From positions 62,001-126,000 of the forward strand of contig NZ_JAUSUW010000011.1 of NCBI RefSeq assembly GCF_030814435.1: a stretch of 64,000 nucleotides of DNA, written 5' to 3'. The notes below the pieces were generated by a model. That model had not been told where the DNA came from and searched no databases. It worked only from the letters and a program-made list of their open reading frames with translations. Below, in pieces: positions 1 through 8,958 of this stretch (position 1 is its first letter; each line of letters begins with the position of its first letter). This stretch comes from Peteryoungia aggregata LMG 23059. GTDB taxonomy: Bacteria > Pseudomonadota > Alphaproteobacteria > Rhizobiales > Rhizobiaceae. The translations under genes and the position numbers were made by a program.

Positions 1-525
1 GGCGATGTTCTGCTCGGCGAGGATCGCATAGATGACGAGCACGACAGACGGTGGGATCAGGATGCCGAGCGTGCCGCCGGCGGCAAGCGAAGCCGTGGCG
101 AGCCCGCCGGCATAGCCATTGCGCTTCAGTTCCGGCAGCGCGACCTGCGCCATGGTGGCAGCCGTTGCCAGCGAGGAACCACAGATCGAACCGAAGCCGG
201 CACTGGCGCCGACGGCGGCCATTGCCACGCCGCCCTTGCGATGCCCGAGAAAAGCCGCAGCGGCATTGAACAGCGCCTGGCTCATGCCGCCGCGCGCAGC
301 GAACTGGCCCATCAGCAGGAAGAGTGGGATGATCGACAGCGAGTAGTTGGCATTGGTGTTCCAGGCCAGCGCCTTCATCTGCGCCAGGATCGGCGTCCAC
401 TTGTCGAGCACCAGATAGGTGCCGACCATGCCGGTCGCGAGCATGGCGGCGCCGATCGGCACCCGCAGCATGATCAGCGCAATAAGGACGGGGAAGGACC
501 AGAGTCCGATTTCGACGCTGCTCAT
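1..525 (-). CDS. dctM: TRAP transporter large permease DctM, 3' part beyond window
   Basis: This is the large membrane subunit of a tripartite ATP-independent periplasmic (TRAP) transporter, which forms the ion-coupled translocation channel for an organic acid or similar solute. The 175 visible residues are the N-terminus. They start MSSVEIGLWS and contain long hydrophobic stretches and glycine/alanine-rich segments typical of the DctM family, such as GASAGFGSICGSS and the later GILIPPSVVLV. The rest of the protein lies left of position 1. The start codon overlaps the dctQ stop in a TGATG junction at 523-527, so translation is probably coupled. The substrate cannot be told from this part. Confidence 0.93.
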   Translation of the reverse strand, partial: MSSVEIGLWSFPVLIALIMLRVPIGAAMLATGMVGTYLVLDKWTPILAQMKALAWNTNANYSLSIIPLFLLMGQFAARGGMSQALFNAAAAFLGHRKGGVAMAAVGASAGFGSICGSSLATAATMAQVALPELKRNGYAGGLATASLAAGGTLGILIPPSVVLVIYAILAEQNIA

Positions 526-1064
526 CAATGGGCTCCGAGCGATGCAACAATGGTGCGCCGGTTCCGGATGTCACGGATGTCTGCGGCGACGACGAAGAGG
601 CAGATGGCAATGTTGGCGACGAGCAGCACGGCCGCCGCCGCATAGCCCCACCAGACGGGCAGCAGCAGCAGCGGCGTGGTTTCGCCATTGTCGAACTTGT
701 CCATCGTGCCGATGAAATGGCGCCAGGTGACAAGGCCGAGCAGCAGGGTGATCAGGATGTCGCCGATCAGTTGCGTCCAGTTCATTGCCTTTGGCCCAAG
801 GGCAGAAATGATCAGGTCGACGCCGACATGGCCGCGCTTGAGCTGGCAAAAGGGCAAGAAGGCAAAGACCGCGAGGCCGCAAAGCGCCTCCACGAGTTCG
901 ATTTCGCCGGGCAGGGGGCGGATGGTCAGGCTGCCGGCGATCGAGAGCACGGTCAGCGTGCAGGCGGCGAGCAGGCAGAACCCGCCGAAGATGGCAAGTC
1001 CGCCGGCAAGGCCATGGCAGACCCGCTCGATACGTTCAAAGCTGGGTGAGGTGGCTGTCGCCAT
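525..1064 (-). CDS. dctQ: TRAP transporter small permease DctQ
   Basis: This is the small four-helix membrane subunit of the TRAP transporter, 179 aa, which links the binding protein to DctM. Four hydrophobic segments are visible, at roughly residues 18-42, 52-72, 90-110 and 130-155. A longer frame begins at 1127, but the ATG at 1064 is chosen because GAGGAA sits 7-8 bases upstream and the extra N-terminal residues are charged and unlike the family. The gene lies between dctP and dctM. An intrinsic terminator separates it from dctP (see 1089-1125), so its expression probably depends on readthrough. Confidence 0.88.
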   Translation of the reverse strand: MATATSPSFERIERVCHGLAGGLAIFGGFCLLAACTLTVLSIAGSLTIRPLPGEIELVEALCGLAVFAFLPFCQLKRGHVGVDLIISALGPKAMNWTQLIGDILITLLLGLVTWRHFIGTMDKFDNGETTPLLLLPVWWGYAAAAVLLVANIAICLFVVAADIRDIRNRRTIVASLGAH

Positions 1065-1088
1065 GGGGGATTCCTCGGGTATCACGAC

Positions 1089-1125
1089 AAAAAAGTCCGG
1101 GCGCCTTCCGACGGGACGCCCGGAC
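1089..1125 (-). terminator. Intrinsic terminator between dctP and dctQ
   Basis: A 9-bp perfect stem (1095-1103 pairing with 1117-1125, GTCCGGGCG/CGCCCGGAC) is followed on the minus strand by six T residues (1089-1094). It lies downstream of dctP and upstream of dctQ. That position fits partial termination, giving more binding protein than membrane subunits. Confidence 0.85.
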
Positions 1126-1137
1126 AAGTCGGGGAGG

Positions 1138-2172
1138 TTACTTGGAGTTCGCCTGGATCAGCGCGAGCGCGTCGTTGTAGAGCGCTGTGCCGTCAAGGCC
1201 CTTGCCGTCCATCTCGGCGATCCAGGCCTTGGTCACGGCTTCACCGGCCGCCTTCCAGCGTGCGGTTTCCGTCTCGTCCAGGGTGATCGTCGTGTTGCCT
1301 GCCTTGTCGGCGATGTCCTTGCCGCGGATGTCACCGGCGTCCATGGCCTGACCGAACAGGCGGGCCAGTTCCTTGCCGGAATTGTCGTCGATCACCTTCT
1401 TCAGATCATCCGGCAGCGCCTCATAGCTGTCCTTGTTCATCGCGAACAGGAAAGTGCCGGTGTAAAGGCCGTTCGGACCGGAGAAGGCGGTGTGGTTCGG
1501 TGCAAGCTCGGCGATCTTGATCGCCGGCGTCACTTCCCACGGCACGACGGAGCCGTCGATGACACCCTTGGACAGGCTTTCCGGAACAGCGGTCACAGGC
1601 ATGCCGATGGCTGATGCGCCCATGGCTTCGAGCATCTGGTTGATGACCTTGGAGGTGCCACGCAGCTTCAGGCCCTGCATGTCTTCAAGCTTGGCAACAG
1701 GCTTCGAGCCGATCGTGTGGATCAGGCCGGGCCCGTGGGTGTGCACAGCCAGCACGTGATAGTCGGAAAGCTCGTCCTTCAGGTGCTTCTCGTAATAGTC
1801 CTGGAAGGCAAGCGAGGTCGCTTCGGCGGTCGTCACCATGAATGGCAGCTCGAAGGCTTCCGACTTCGGGAAGCGCCCCGGCGTATAGCCGATAACCGTC
1901 CATGTGAGGTCGACCACGCCGTCCTTGACCTGATCGACCAGGTCGGCAGGCTTGCCGCCCAGCTGCATCGCCGGATAGAGCTCTACGGCAATACGGCCGC
2001 CGGACTCGGCCTGGATCTTCTCCGCCCAGGGCTGCAGCACCTTGGACGGGATGGTTGCCTGCGGCGGCAGCATCTGGTGCAGCTTGAGGGTGACGTCTGC
2101 GGCGAAGGCCGCAGTCCCGGTCATTGACAGGGCAATTCCGGACAGGCCGGCAATAAGAAACTGACGCAACAT
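1138..2172 (-). CDS. dctP: TRAP transporter substrate-binding protein DctP
   Basis: This is the periplasmic solute-binding subunit of the TRAP transporter, 344 aa, normal for the family. A Sec signal peptide occupies residues 1-24 and ends AAFA before ADVTLKLHQ. The body shows the DctP pattern, including LKLRGTS, whose arginine usually pairs with a substrate carboxylate, and then MPVTAVPESLSKGVIDG. The ATG at 2172 is preceded by GGAGGAGATC, a strong ribosome site, so the longer frame from 2256 is rejected. The gene is first in the operon dctP-dctQ-dctM. Sequence similarity of this kind does not fix the ligand. Confidence 0.93.
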   Translation of the reverse strand: MLRQFLIAGLSGIALSMTGTAAFAADVTLKLHQMLPPQATIPSKVLQPWAEKIQAESGGRIAVELYPAMQLGGKPADLVDQVKDGVVDLTWTVIGYTPGRFPKSEAFELPFMVTTAEATSLAFQDYYEKHLKDELSDYHVLAVHTHGPGLIHTIGSKPVAKLEDMQGLKLRGTSKVINQMLEAMGASAIGMPVTAVPESLSKGVIDGSVVPWEVTPAIKIAELAPNHTAFSGPNGLYTGTFLFAMNKDSYEALPDDLKKVIDDNSGKELARLFGQAMDAGDIRGKDIADKAGNTTITLDETETARWKAAGEAVTKAWIAEMDGKGLDGTALYNDALALIQANSK

Positions 2173-2327
2173 GATCTCCTCCCGTTTCGTTAAACTCTGG
2201 AACTTCCGCCGGCTCGAGGCATCGATGCGACCATCAAACATGACCTCCCGAGTCATGTAAATGGCGCAACGCCGTACTCCTCACTCCCTGCCGACGAACT
2301 CTCCCTTGTCGGTTATGTTTGCAGATG

Positions 2328-2354
2328 GTCTGCCTGCATGCAAATAACAATGTA
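2328..2354. promoter_or_regulatory. Candidate operator upstream of the TRAP operon
   Basis: Two nested inverted repeats lie in the 365-base region upstream of dctP: GCAGA-TGG-TCTGC at 2331-2343, and TTTGCA (2328-2333) with TGCAAA (2349-2354). No regulator gene is adjacent, so the binding protein is unknown. The same region could also serve the divergent gene at 2538. Confidence 0.4.
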
Positions 2355-2537
2355 GGCTCATATCATAACCAAACGAATATGGATTAGCCTGTGTAAACCG
2401 TCCCAGAGCCGGGTTCACTTGGACCCTCCCAGATCCTGGTCTTGGCGAACGACATACCAATCGTTATAGGTCCGGAGTTGATACCCGTCATGACGACGGA
2501 AGTGTTGCGCTTGTCGCCTCGCGAGGATTGGTCTGCC

Positions 2538-3680
2538 ATGATGCTTGCTCCCCTTGGTTCCGGCCGTCGGTCCCGTCACGCAGTCTTCGCCCTTTGCCTT
2601 GTCGCCATCGCCGGTCTGTCCGGTTGCGCTGGCCGTCCCGGACCGGAAACGCTGGATCCGGTTGCCCTCGGTGACTTCAGGCCCGAGCGGGTCGAGACGC
2701 TTTATACCGTCACCACCCGCGACCGCCTGCAGGCAGGCGGCAACGCTTTCTCTTATGAAAAGGCGCGTGAGCCCAATTACGCCCGCTTCGAAATATCTAT
2801 TCCGCCGACCCATGTCTCGTCCAACATCGAGTGGCCGAAGCCCGGACGCAAGCCGGATCCGAAGACCGACTTCGCCGTGCTGGCGCAGAATGACCTGGGC
2901 CGAGCCGCGTTGTTGCAGGTGGTGCGCCAGAGCGGTCCGGCTGCGCCCGTCGTCTTCGTCCACGGCTACAACTACAACTTCCAGGAATCGCTTTATCGTC
3001 TTGCGCAGCTGAAGACCGACAGCAACATCGGCGGAACCCCCATCCTCTTCGCCTGGCCCTCCCATGCGGCGCTGGCCGCCTATGTGGCCGACAAGGAGTC
3101 TGCCACCTACTCGCGCGATGCGCTTGCAAAGCTGCTGATCGACCTGGTCGAGACGCGGCGCGGCGAAGTCCATGTCTTCGCCCATTCGATGGGCGGCTGG
3201 CTGACCGTGGAGGTGCTGCGTCAGCTGAAGCTAGAAGGCCGTGACGATGTGCTCTCCAGGCTTCGGGTGATCATGGCGGCGCCCGACATCGACGAGGACG
3301 TGTTCCGCGCCCAGCTCGACGTGATCGGTCGCATGCGCACGCCCATCACGATCCTGGTCGCTCCCGATGACCGCGCCCTGCAGGTGTCGAGTTTCCTTGG
3401 GGCCGGCACGCAACGCGTCGGCGCTATCGATGCCCGCAATCCGCAGGTGGCAGAGGCCGCCAAGCGCTATGGCATTACGATCATCGACATCTCGTCGTTG
3501 GAATCGATCGACGCGACGAATCACAACCGTGCCTTCGATGCCCGGCAGCTTGCCGAAGCGCTGAACAAGCCGGCCGCCACCGCCACCCTGGGAGACGCCG
3601 GTGCCTTCGTGCTCGATGCCGCCGCGCAGACCGTCTCGAGTCCGTTCTCCCTGGCGGCCACGGTGCTGCGCCAGCGCTGA
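2538..3680 (+). CDS. Lipoprotein alpha/beta hydrolase (DUF900/COG4782 type)
   Basis: This is a predicted membrane-anchored esterase-like hydrolase of 380 aa. A basic N-terminus and hydrophobic core lead to a lipobox LSGC with Cys30, so it is probably a lipoprotein. The hydrolase core shows VVFVHGYNYNF, a Gly/His oxyanion-type strand common in DUF900 proteins, and a nucleophile elbow AHSMGG with Ser217. Later motifs APDIDEDVF and ISSLESIDATNHN place the acid and histidine region. The start is chosen at ATGATG (2538/2541) because the lipoprotein signal begins there. A GAGG lies at 2523-2526. The substrate is unknown. It is upstream of the lpiA-like/acvB pair but about 210 bases away, so co-transcription is uncertain. 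Confidence 0.8.
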   Translation: MMLAPLGSGRRSRHAVFALCLVAIAGLSGCAGRPGPETLDPVALGDFRPERVETLYTVTTRDRLQAGGNAFSYEKAREPNYARFEISIPPTHVSSNIEWPKPGRKPDPKTDFAVLAQNDLGRAALLQVVRQSGPAAPVVFVHGYNYNFQESLYRLAQLKTDSNIGGTPILFAWPSHAALAAYVADKESATYSRDALAKLLIDLVETRRGEVHVFAHSMGGWLTVEVLRQLKLEGRDDVLSRLRVIMAAPDIDEDVFRAQLDVIGRMRTPITILVAPDDRALQVSSFLGAGTQRVGAIDARNPQVAEAAKRYGITIIDISSLESIDATNHNRAFDARQLAEALNKPAATATLGDAGAFVLDAAAQTVSSPFSLAATVLRQR

Positions 3681-3891
3681 GGACAGGCCCCTGGCTTGCC
3701 ATGCCGATCGTTCGCCCCGTGGGCGCCTGCATGGCTGACCTGCATTTCCTCTGCTTGACCGCAGGGGAAAATGCGTGTCTTGCGCAATTTATGCGCAGGC
3801 TTACCGACTCTTTTACCCCTTGGTGTCACAAGCTTCAGTCCATGCGCTTGCGCTAATAAGCGCTGGATCCTTCTTGCCGAGTGGTGCCTTC

Positions 3892-5214
3892 ATGGCTTCT
3901 TCCATGTCCAATTCCGAACCTGCAGCAATTGCGCCGTCCGCAGGTCGCGGCCAATCGCTGCCCTTTTCCACGCTGTGGCTGCTCTGGCGCCTCGCTCTTC
4001 GTGTCCCCCGCACGGGCATTGTCGTCGGGGGGCTGGCCATGCTGGCGCTGCTCGCGCCGATCCTCGCGGAAGAGAGCGTCCTGTCCTTCGGCTGGAGCCT
4101 CGTGCTTGCACGCCATGGCATCGATGCGACCGAGGGCACGCTGGGCCTGTCCATGGTGCTTGGCGTCATCGCCTCGCGTGGGCTGGTCCGCATGCCTCGC
4201 CGCAGCGATGCGCCGCGTGAAAAGAGCAGCGATGATCTCGCCCGGGCCGCCGCGTTGTTGCCGCGTCAGGCCAATGCCAGCGCCGGTCTCGTGCGGCTCG
4301 GCGACAAGCGCATCCTCTTCTCCGATTGCGGTGAAGGTTTCATCATGTATGGCCGTCGGGGGCGGTCGCTGGTGGCGCTCTTCGATCCGGTCGGTCCAAG
4401 GCATCTCTGGGCGCCGCTGGTCGAGAAATTCGTCGCCGAGGCCCGCCGAACCCGCAGCCGCCCGGTCTTCTACCAGGTCTCTGCCGACTTCCTGCCGATT
4501 GCCGTCGAATTGCGCCTGCAGGCCTTGAAGTTGGGCGAACAGGCCGTCATCGATCTCACGCGTTTCTCGCTGGCCGGTGGAGACTGGCTGAAGCTTCGGC
4601 GCTCGATCAACCGTGCAGAGCGTGATGGCCTCGCCTTCGAACTTCTGGCGCCGGAGAGCGTCCGGGAGGTGATGGACGAACTCGCAGCCGTATCCGACAC
4701 CTGGCTGTCTGCCCACAAGGCGGGTGAAAAGGGCTTTTCGCTGGGGACCTTTGAGCGCGATTACGTCGCCGCCGGTCCTGTTGCCGTGATCCGCCGCGAA
4801 GGCCGGATCGTCGCTTTCGCCACCCTGATGACCGGCTCCTCGACGGGCGATGCCTTCATCGACCTGATGCGCCATGTGCCTGGTGTCCATCGTGGCATGA
4901 TGGACCTCTTGTTCGTGAAGGTCATGGAGACGCTGAAGGCCGAAGGATTCCGCAGCCTCAACCTCGGCATGGCCCCGCTGGCAGGGCTGTCCGGGCACCG
5001 CCGTGCGCCGGCCTGGAACCATCTCGCCCGGCAGATTTTTGAACACGGGGAGCGCTTCTACAATTTCCGTGGCGTCCGGGCCTTCAAGGAAAAGTTCGAC
5101 CCCGACTGGCAGCCCCGCTATCTTGTCGTCACCGGCCAGGGCCTGCCGATCCTGTCGCTGGTCGACGTGACGCTGCTGATTGGCGGCGGTCTCAAAGGGC
5201 TGATGCGCCGATGA
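3892..5214 (+). CDS. Aminoacyl-phosphatidylglycerol synthase domain protein, short LpiA/MprF form
   Basis: The protein resembles the C-terminal catalytic half (DUF2156) of MprF/LpiA, which transfers an aminoacyl group, usually lysyl, from tRNA to phosphatidylglycerol at the inner membrane. It is 440 aa, against roughly 850 for full MprF. Residues about 95-410 carry the synthase domain, with motifs FIMYGRRGRS, ALFDPVG, FYQVSADFLP and FRGVRAFKEKFDPDWQPRYL. Only about two hydrophobic segments precede it (near residues 38-60 and 80-100), so most of the multi-helix flippase domain is absent. No flippase half is found nearby. The stop overlaps the acvB start (ATGA, 5211-5214). Family membership is strong; the retained activity is inferred. 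The start has no clear ribosome site, and MSNSEP at 3904 is an alternative. Confidence 0.8.
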   Translation: MASSMSNSEPAAIAPSAGRGQSLPFSTLWLLWRLALRVPRTGIVVGGLAMLALLAPILAEESVLSFGWSLVLARHGIDATEGTLGLSMVLGVIASRGLVRMPRRSDAPREKSSDDLARAAALLPRQANASAGLVRLGDKRILFSDCGEGFIMYGRRGRSLVALFDPVGPRHLWAPLVEKFVAEARRTRSRPVFYQVSADFLPIAVELRLQALKLGEQAVIDLTRFSLAGGDWLKLRRSINRAERDGLAFELLAPESVREVMDELAAVSDTWLSAHKAGEKGFSLGTFERDYVAAGPVAVIRREGRIVAFATLMTGSSTGDAFIDLMRHVPGVHRGMMDLLFVKVMETLKAEGFRSLNLGMAPLAGLSGHRRAPAWNHLARQIFEHGERFYNFRGVRAFKEKFDPDWQPRYLVVTGQGLPILSLVDVTLLIGGGLKGLMRR

Positions 5215-6617
5215 TGCGGGCGAGGGGGCACGGCAGGATTGGCGGCCGCCTGGCCGAATGCCTCACCGCATTCATCATGGGCCTGCCGCTGCTGCTGAGC
5301 GCCCTGCCGACCGCCGCCGCTGGCGTCGTCAGCCTGCCGCAGGATCGAATCACGGTACCCGATAACGGCAGCATGTCCGGTGTGGTGGTGATTGTCTCCG
5401 ATGCCAATGGCTGGGACATGGTCGAACAGGCGGCGCTGGAGACCGTGGTGCTGGGTGGCGCCGTCGCCGTGGGCGTCGACCTGCGCACCTGGCGCGCGGC
5501 ACTGTCGCGCGAAACAGCGCGCGACTGCCTCTTTCTGCCCGCCGATATCGAGCGTCTGACCCGCCAGCTGCATCGCAGCCATGACGCGGATTTCTACCGT
5601 CCGCCGCGCATCCTCGGCTTCGGCGAGGGCGGTGCACTGGCGCTTGCGATCGCAGCCCAGACACCGAATGGCAGCTTCGCCGAGACGATCGGCGAGACGG
5701 TCGCCGTGGATCCGACAGCGGCCATCGCCCTGCCCAAGCCGCTCTGCACGCCGGCGCCACGCCGTGAGACCCCACGGGGGACGGCCTATGGCCTGGCGCC
5801 CGGCAAGTTGCCCAATCCTCTTCGCATCGCCTTCTCATCCACCGCCGGTGAGGATGCGCGCCAGCACGCGGCATCGCTTCATGCGAACCATCCGGACGTG
5901 CTGATTGCAAACGGCGATGGCGGTCCTGCCCGTGTCCTCTCCGCCGAAGCGAGCGGGCTTGTCGCCCGCCTGAAACCCGATGATGTCGCTCTCGATCTGC
6001 CGCTTGTCGAGGATATCGTGACACCGGCCCATGACACCGTCGCCATTTTCTATTCCGGCGATGGCGGCTGGCGCGAGATCGACCAGCGCATTTCAGCCCG
6101 CCTCACCGAAAATGGTGTGCCCGTCATCGGTGTCGATGCCCTGCGCTATTTCTGGAGCGAAAAGACCCCGGAAGTGACCGCCGCCGACCTTTCAGCCATC
6201 ATCGGCCACTATCGCAAGCGCCTCGGCGTCTCCAAAGTCGTGCTGATCGGCTACTCCTTCGGAGCCAATCTTCTGCCCAAGGTCTATAAACTTCTGCCGG
6301 ATTCAGACCGCAAGGCCGTCACGCTCCTCTCGCTGCTGGCGCTCTCGCACCAGGCCGATTTCGAGATCGTGCTCGGAAGCTGGGTCGGCGTCGCAGGCTC
6401 GGCCAAACATGGCGACCCGGTCGACCATCTTGCCACCATAGACGCAGCCAGCGTCCAGTGCGTCTATGGCCTGGAAGAGGAAGACAGCGGCTGCCCGGCA
6501 CTCGCCGGCCGCGTCAAGGACGGCCTCGAACTCATCGCCCGGCCCGGCGGCCACCATTTCGATGAGAATTACGAGCTGATCGCCGACCGTATCCTGGCGC
6601 GGATCACGTCCCCCTGA
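5211..6617 (+). CDS. acvB: AcvB/VirJ-family periplasmic serine hydrolase
   Basis: This is a periplasmic virulence-associated protein family member of 468 aa. In Agrobacterium, AcvB is linked to virulence and acts on lysyl-phosphatidylglycerol made by the neighbouring LpiA. A signal peptide spans about residues 1-37 (hydrophobic stretch, then TAAAG). Two VirJ-like alpha/beta-hydrolase halves follow. The second contains FYSGDGGWR, the nucleophile elbow GYSFGAN with Ser349, and GGHHFDENY, the likely catalytic His region. The gene is coupled to the synthase gene by a 4-base ATGA overlap, which supports joint function in making and removing aminoacyl lipids. Length and architecture are normal for AcvB. 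Confidence 0.87.
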   Translation: MMRARGHGRIGGRLAECLTAFIMGLPLLLSALPTAAAGVVSLPQDRITVPDNGSMSGVVVIVSDANGWDMVEQAALETVVLGGAVAVGVDLRTWRAALSRETARDCLFLPADIERLTRQLHRSHDADFYRPPRILGFGEGGALALAIAAQTPNGSFAETIGETVAVDPTAAIALPKPLCTPAPRRETPRGTAYGLAPGKLPNPLRIAFSSTAGEDARQHAASLHANHPDVLIANGDGGPARVLSAEASGLVARLKPDDVALDLPLVEDIVTPAHDTVAIFYSGDGGWREIDQRISARLTENGVPVIGVDALRYFWSEKTPEVTAADLSAIIGHYRKRLGVSKVVLIGYSFGANLLPKVYKLLPDSDRKAVTLLSLLALSHQADFEIVLGSWVGVAGSAKHGDPVDHLATIDAASVQCVYGLEEEDSGCPALAGRVKDGLELIARPGGHHFDENYELIADRILARITSP

Positions 6618-6646
6618 ACCCGATCGCCTTATCAGCGCGCGATTTT

Positions 6647-6663
6647 CGCGGTATGATCCCGCG
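6647..6663. promoter_or_regulatory. Candidate autoregulatory operator of the ParD/ParE-like module
   Basis: The inverted repeat CGCGG-N7-CCGCG lies 19 bases before the antitoxin start and overlaps a possible -10 element (TATGAT). That is the usual place for an antitoxin operator. The ribosome site CAGGGAGCC follows. Confidence 0.45.
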
Positions 6664-6681
6664 AGATCAGGGAGCCAATCC

Positions 6682-6954
6682 ATGAACGAGACCGTCAAGC
6701 CATCAGTCCTCGACGACGAGGAGTTCCACGCCGCCGCCGAGAGCGTGCTGCGCGAAGGCGAGACCGTCGCCGACCTGATCGACCGCTCGGCCAGGGCCGA
6801 GGTGGACTATCGTCGCGAACAGGCGGAGTTTGTTGCCAGGGGACTGGCAGCTCTGGAGGAGGCCGAACGGACCGGCATCTGGTATGACGCTGACGAAGTC
6901 CATGCCGAACTCCGCGCAAAGCTCGACAAGAAGAAGGCAGAGTTGAGCCGATGA
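6682..6954 (+). CDS. ParD-like antitoxin
   Basis: This is a small acidic protein of 90 aa, predicted to neutralise the toxin encoded directly after it. The N-terminal half includes a ribbon-helix-helix-like stretch (LREGETVADLIDRSAR), and the C-terminal half is a long charged helix rich in Glu and Lys. A GGGAG ribosome site lies just upstream. The stop overlaps the toxin start in an ATGA junction (6951-6954), typical of type II modules. An inverted repeat upstream may be its own operator. The exact antitoxin family is not certain from sequence alone. Confidence 0.75.
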   Translation: MNETVKPSVLDDEEFHAAAESVLREGETVADLIDRSARAEVDYRREQAEFVARGLAALEEAERTGIWYDADEVHAELRAKLDKKKAELSR

Positions 6955-7250
6955 GCCGGAAGGTCCGCTACAGTGCCAAAGCGCGGGCGGACCTCAACAG
7001 GCTCTACGACTTCCTCCTTGACAGGGACGTCGAAGCCGCAGAGCGCGCGCTGGATGCCATCGTCAGCCGTGTCTCGGGCCTTGTCCATTTTCCAAATACG
7101 GGTCGCAGAATAGAACAGGACGGGCAGACGTTCCGGGAGCTTCTGATACCGTTTGGAGGCACAGGTTATCTCGCGCTGTACCAACTGGCAAAGGACGGTG
7201 ACGTACAGATCCTCGCCATCCGCCACCAGCGCGAAGACGACGACCGCTAA
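6951..7250 (+). CDS. ParE/RelE-superfamily toxin
   Basis: This is a 99-aa toxin of the ParE/RelE fold. It opens with KVRYSAKARADLNRLYDFLLD, matching the helical N-terminus of ParE-like proteins, and ends with the strand VQILAIRHQREDD, the conserved C-terminal signature. The middle has an FRELLIPFGGTGYLALYQL strand pair. ParE-type members poison gyrase and RelE-type members cut mRNA; the C-terminus here is closer to ParE. The gene is translationally coupled to the antitoxin. Its own stop is only 3 bases from the convergent betA stop. Confidence 0.85.
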   Translation: MSRKVRYSAKARADLNRLYDFLLDRDVEAAERALDAIVSRVSGLVHFPNTGRRIEQDGQTFRELLIPFGGTGYLALYQLAKDGDVQILAIRHQREDDDR

Positions 7251-7253
7251 ACC

Positions 7254-8906
7254 CTACCGGTCACTCGTCTCCCAGCGCGGGTTGATCCACGCTTCCTGAT
7301 TGCTGCGGGGCAGGGGCTGCTTGCCGAGGATATGATCCGCCGCCTTCTCGCCGGTCATGATCGAGGGACCGTTCAGGTTGCCATAGGTCACATGCGGGAA
7401 GATCGATGAATCCGCCACCCGCAGGCCCTCGACGCCGATCACCTTCGTGGTCGGATCGACAACCGCCATTGGGTCGTCCGCACGGCCCATCTTGCAGGTG
7501 CCGCAGGGGTGATAGGCGCCTTCCAGATGTTCGGCGAGATAGGCATCGATCTCCGCGTCCGACTGCACATTCGGCCCCGGCGCCACCTCGACCTCGCGAT
7601 AAGGATCGAAGGCCTTCTGGTTGAAGATCTCGCGGGTGACGCGCACCGCATGGCGGAACTTCACCCAGTCTTCCGGATCGCTCATATAGTTGAAGCGCAG
7701 AACCGGCGCGTCTTTCACATCAGGCGAACGCAGCGTCACCGAGCCGCGCGACTTTGACATGTTGTAGCCGACATGCGCCTGGAAACCATGGCCACCCACC
7801 GCCGACTTGCCGTCATAGGAGATCGCGATCGGCAGGAAGTGATACTGGATGTCGGGCCATTTGACCCCCGCCGCCGATCGGATGAAGGCCGCCGCCTCGA
7901 ACTGGTTGGAGGTGCCCAAGCCCTTCTTGAAGAACAGCCACTGTGCGCCGACGATCCCCATCCAGAACCAGTTGTTCTTCGAATGCAGCGTGATCGGCAG
8001 CTTCGACTTGAACTGATGGTAATATTCCAGGTGATCCTGCAGGTTCTGGCCGACGCCCGGACGATCAGCCACGACGGAAATGCCCATCTCCTTCAGATGA
8101 TTAGCCGGCCCGATGCCCGACAGCATCAGGATCTTCGGCGAGTTGAAAGCCGATGCCGCGACAATCACCTCGCGGTTCGCCTTGATAACCTCGATCTTGC
8201 CCCCGATCTCGACCTCGACACCGACGGCGCGGGTGCCCTCCATCACGACCTTGCGGGCATAACAGCGGATCAGCGAGACATTCGGCCGCTTCAAGGCCGG
8301 CTTCAGATAAGCATTCGCCGTCGACCAGCGCCGCCCCTGCCAGCTCGTCTGCTCCATCAGGCCGAAGCCCTCCTGTTGCCTGCCGTTATAGTCCTCCGTC
8401 ACCGGAAACCCGGCCTGCCGTCCCGCCTCGATGAAGGCACGGTAAAGCGGGTTCTTGATCTCGCCGCGCCGCACATGCAGCGGCCCGTCCGTTCCCCGCC
8501 AGCCCTCTTCGCCGCCATGCGAGCTTTCCTGCCGCTTGAAATAGGGCAGCACATCCACATAGGCCCAGCCGGTCGCCCCCAGCTCCTCCCAGCGGTTGAA
8601 GTCCTCGGCGTGGCCGCGCACATAGACCATGCCGTTGATCGACGAGGATCCGCCGATCACCTTGCCGCGCGGCGCAATCATCCTTCGATTGTTCAAATGC
8701 GGCTCGGGCTCGGTCATGTAGCCCCAGTTGTAACGGTCCATGTTCATCGGATAGGCAAGCGCCGCCGGCATCTGCACGAAGGGCCCGATGTCCGACCCGC
8801 CGAATTCGAGCACGATGATCGTATTCTTCCCGTCCTCCGACAGGCGATAAGCCATGGCCGCCCCCGCGGAGCCGGAACCGATGATGACGTAGTCTGCGTT
8901 CTGCAT
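7254..8906 (-). CDS. betA: Choline dehydrogenase BetA
   Basis: This is an FAD-dependent GMC oxidoreductase that converts choline to betaine aldehyde, the first step of glycine-betaine synthesis for osmoprotection and catabolism. It is 550 aa, the usual length. The N-terminal dinucleotide-binding loop is G10-x-G12-x-x-G15. GMC signatures follow: [19 protein letters not shown] and the GIGPA region near residue 265. The C-terminus has HPCGTCKMG and the segment [14 protein letters not shown] with the catalytic His/Asn. In many rhizobia betA directly follows betB, but here a toxin-antitoxin module and repeats lie between them. No strong Shine-Dalgarno precedes the ATG. Expression must come from the short 8907-8958 gap or by readthrough. 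Confidence 0.94.
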   Translation of the reverse strand: MQNADYVIIGSGSAGAAMAYRLSEDGKNTIIVLEFGGSDIGPFVQMPAALAYPMNMDRYNWGYMTEPEPHLNNRRMIAPRGKVIGGSSSINGMVYVRGHAEDFNRWEELGATGWAYVDVLPYFKRQESSHGGEEGWRGTDGPLHVRRGEIKNPLYRAFIEAGRQAGFPVTEDYNGRQQEGFGLMEQTSWQGRRWSTANAYLKPALKRPNVSLIRCYARKVVMEGTRAVGVEVEIGGKIEVIKANREVIVAASAFNSPKILMLSGIGPANHLKEMGISVVADRPGVGQNLQDHLEYYHQFKSKLPITLHSKNNWFWMGIVGAQWLFFKKGLGTSNQFEAAAFIRSAAGVKWPDIQYHFLPIAISYDGKSAVGGHGFQAHVGYNMSKSRGSVTLRSPDVKDAPVLRFNYMSDPEDWVKFRHAVRVTREIFNQKAFDPYREVEVAPGPNVQSDAEIDAYLAEHLEGAYHPCGTCKMGRADDPMAVVDPTTKVIGVEGLRVADSSIFPHVTYGNLNGPSIMTGEKAADHILGKQPLPRSNQEAWINPRWETSDR

Positions 8907-8924
8907 GGTGTCAGATCCGAATGG

Positions 8925-8952
8925 TTGAAGAGTTATAGCTATTTGCTATACT
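8925..8952 (+). promoter_or_regulatory. Promoter and operator of the RelE/XRE module, possibly leaderless
   Basis: TTGAAG (8925-8930) and TATACT (8947-8952) are separated by 16 bases. The -10 ends 6 bases before the toxin ATG, so the transcript could start at or next to the start codon. An inverted repeat TATAGC-N5-GCTATA (8934-8950) covers the spacer and -10, a natural site for autorepression by the XRE protein. Confidence 0.6.
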
Positions 8953-8958
8953 CTTGGC

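Noticed and set aside
3853..5046. Long minus-strand frame opposite the aminoacyl-PG synthase
   Set aside because: The plus strand carries a recognisable DUF2156 domain; the opposite frame shows no motifs.
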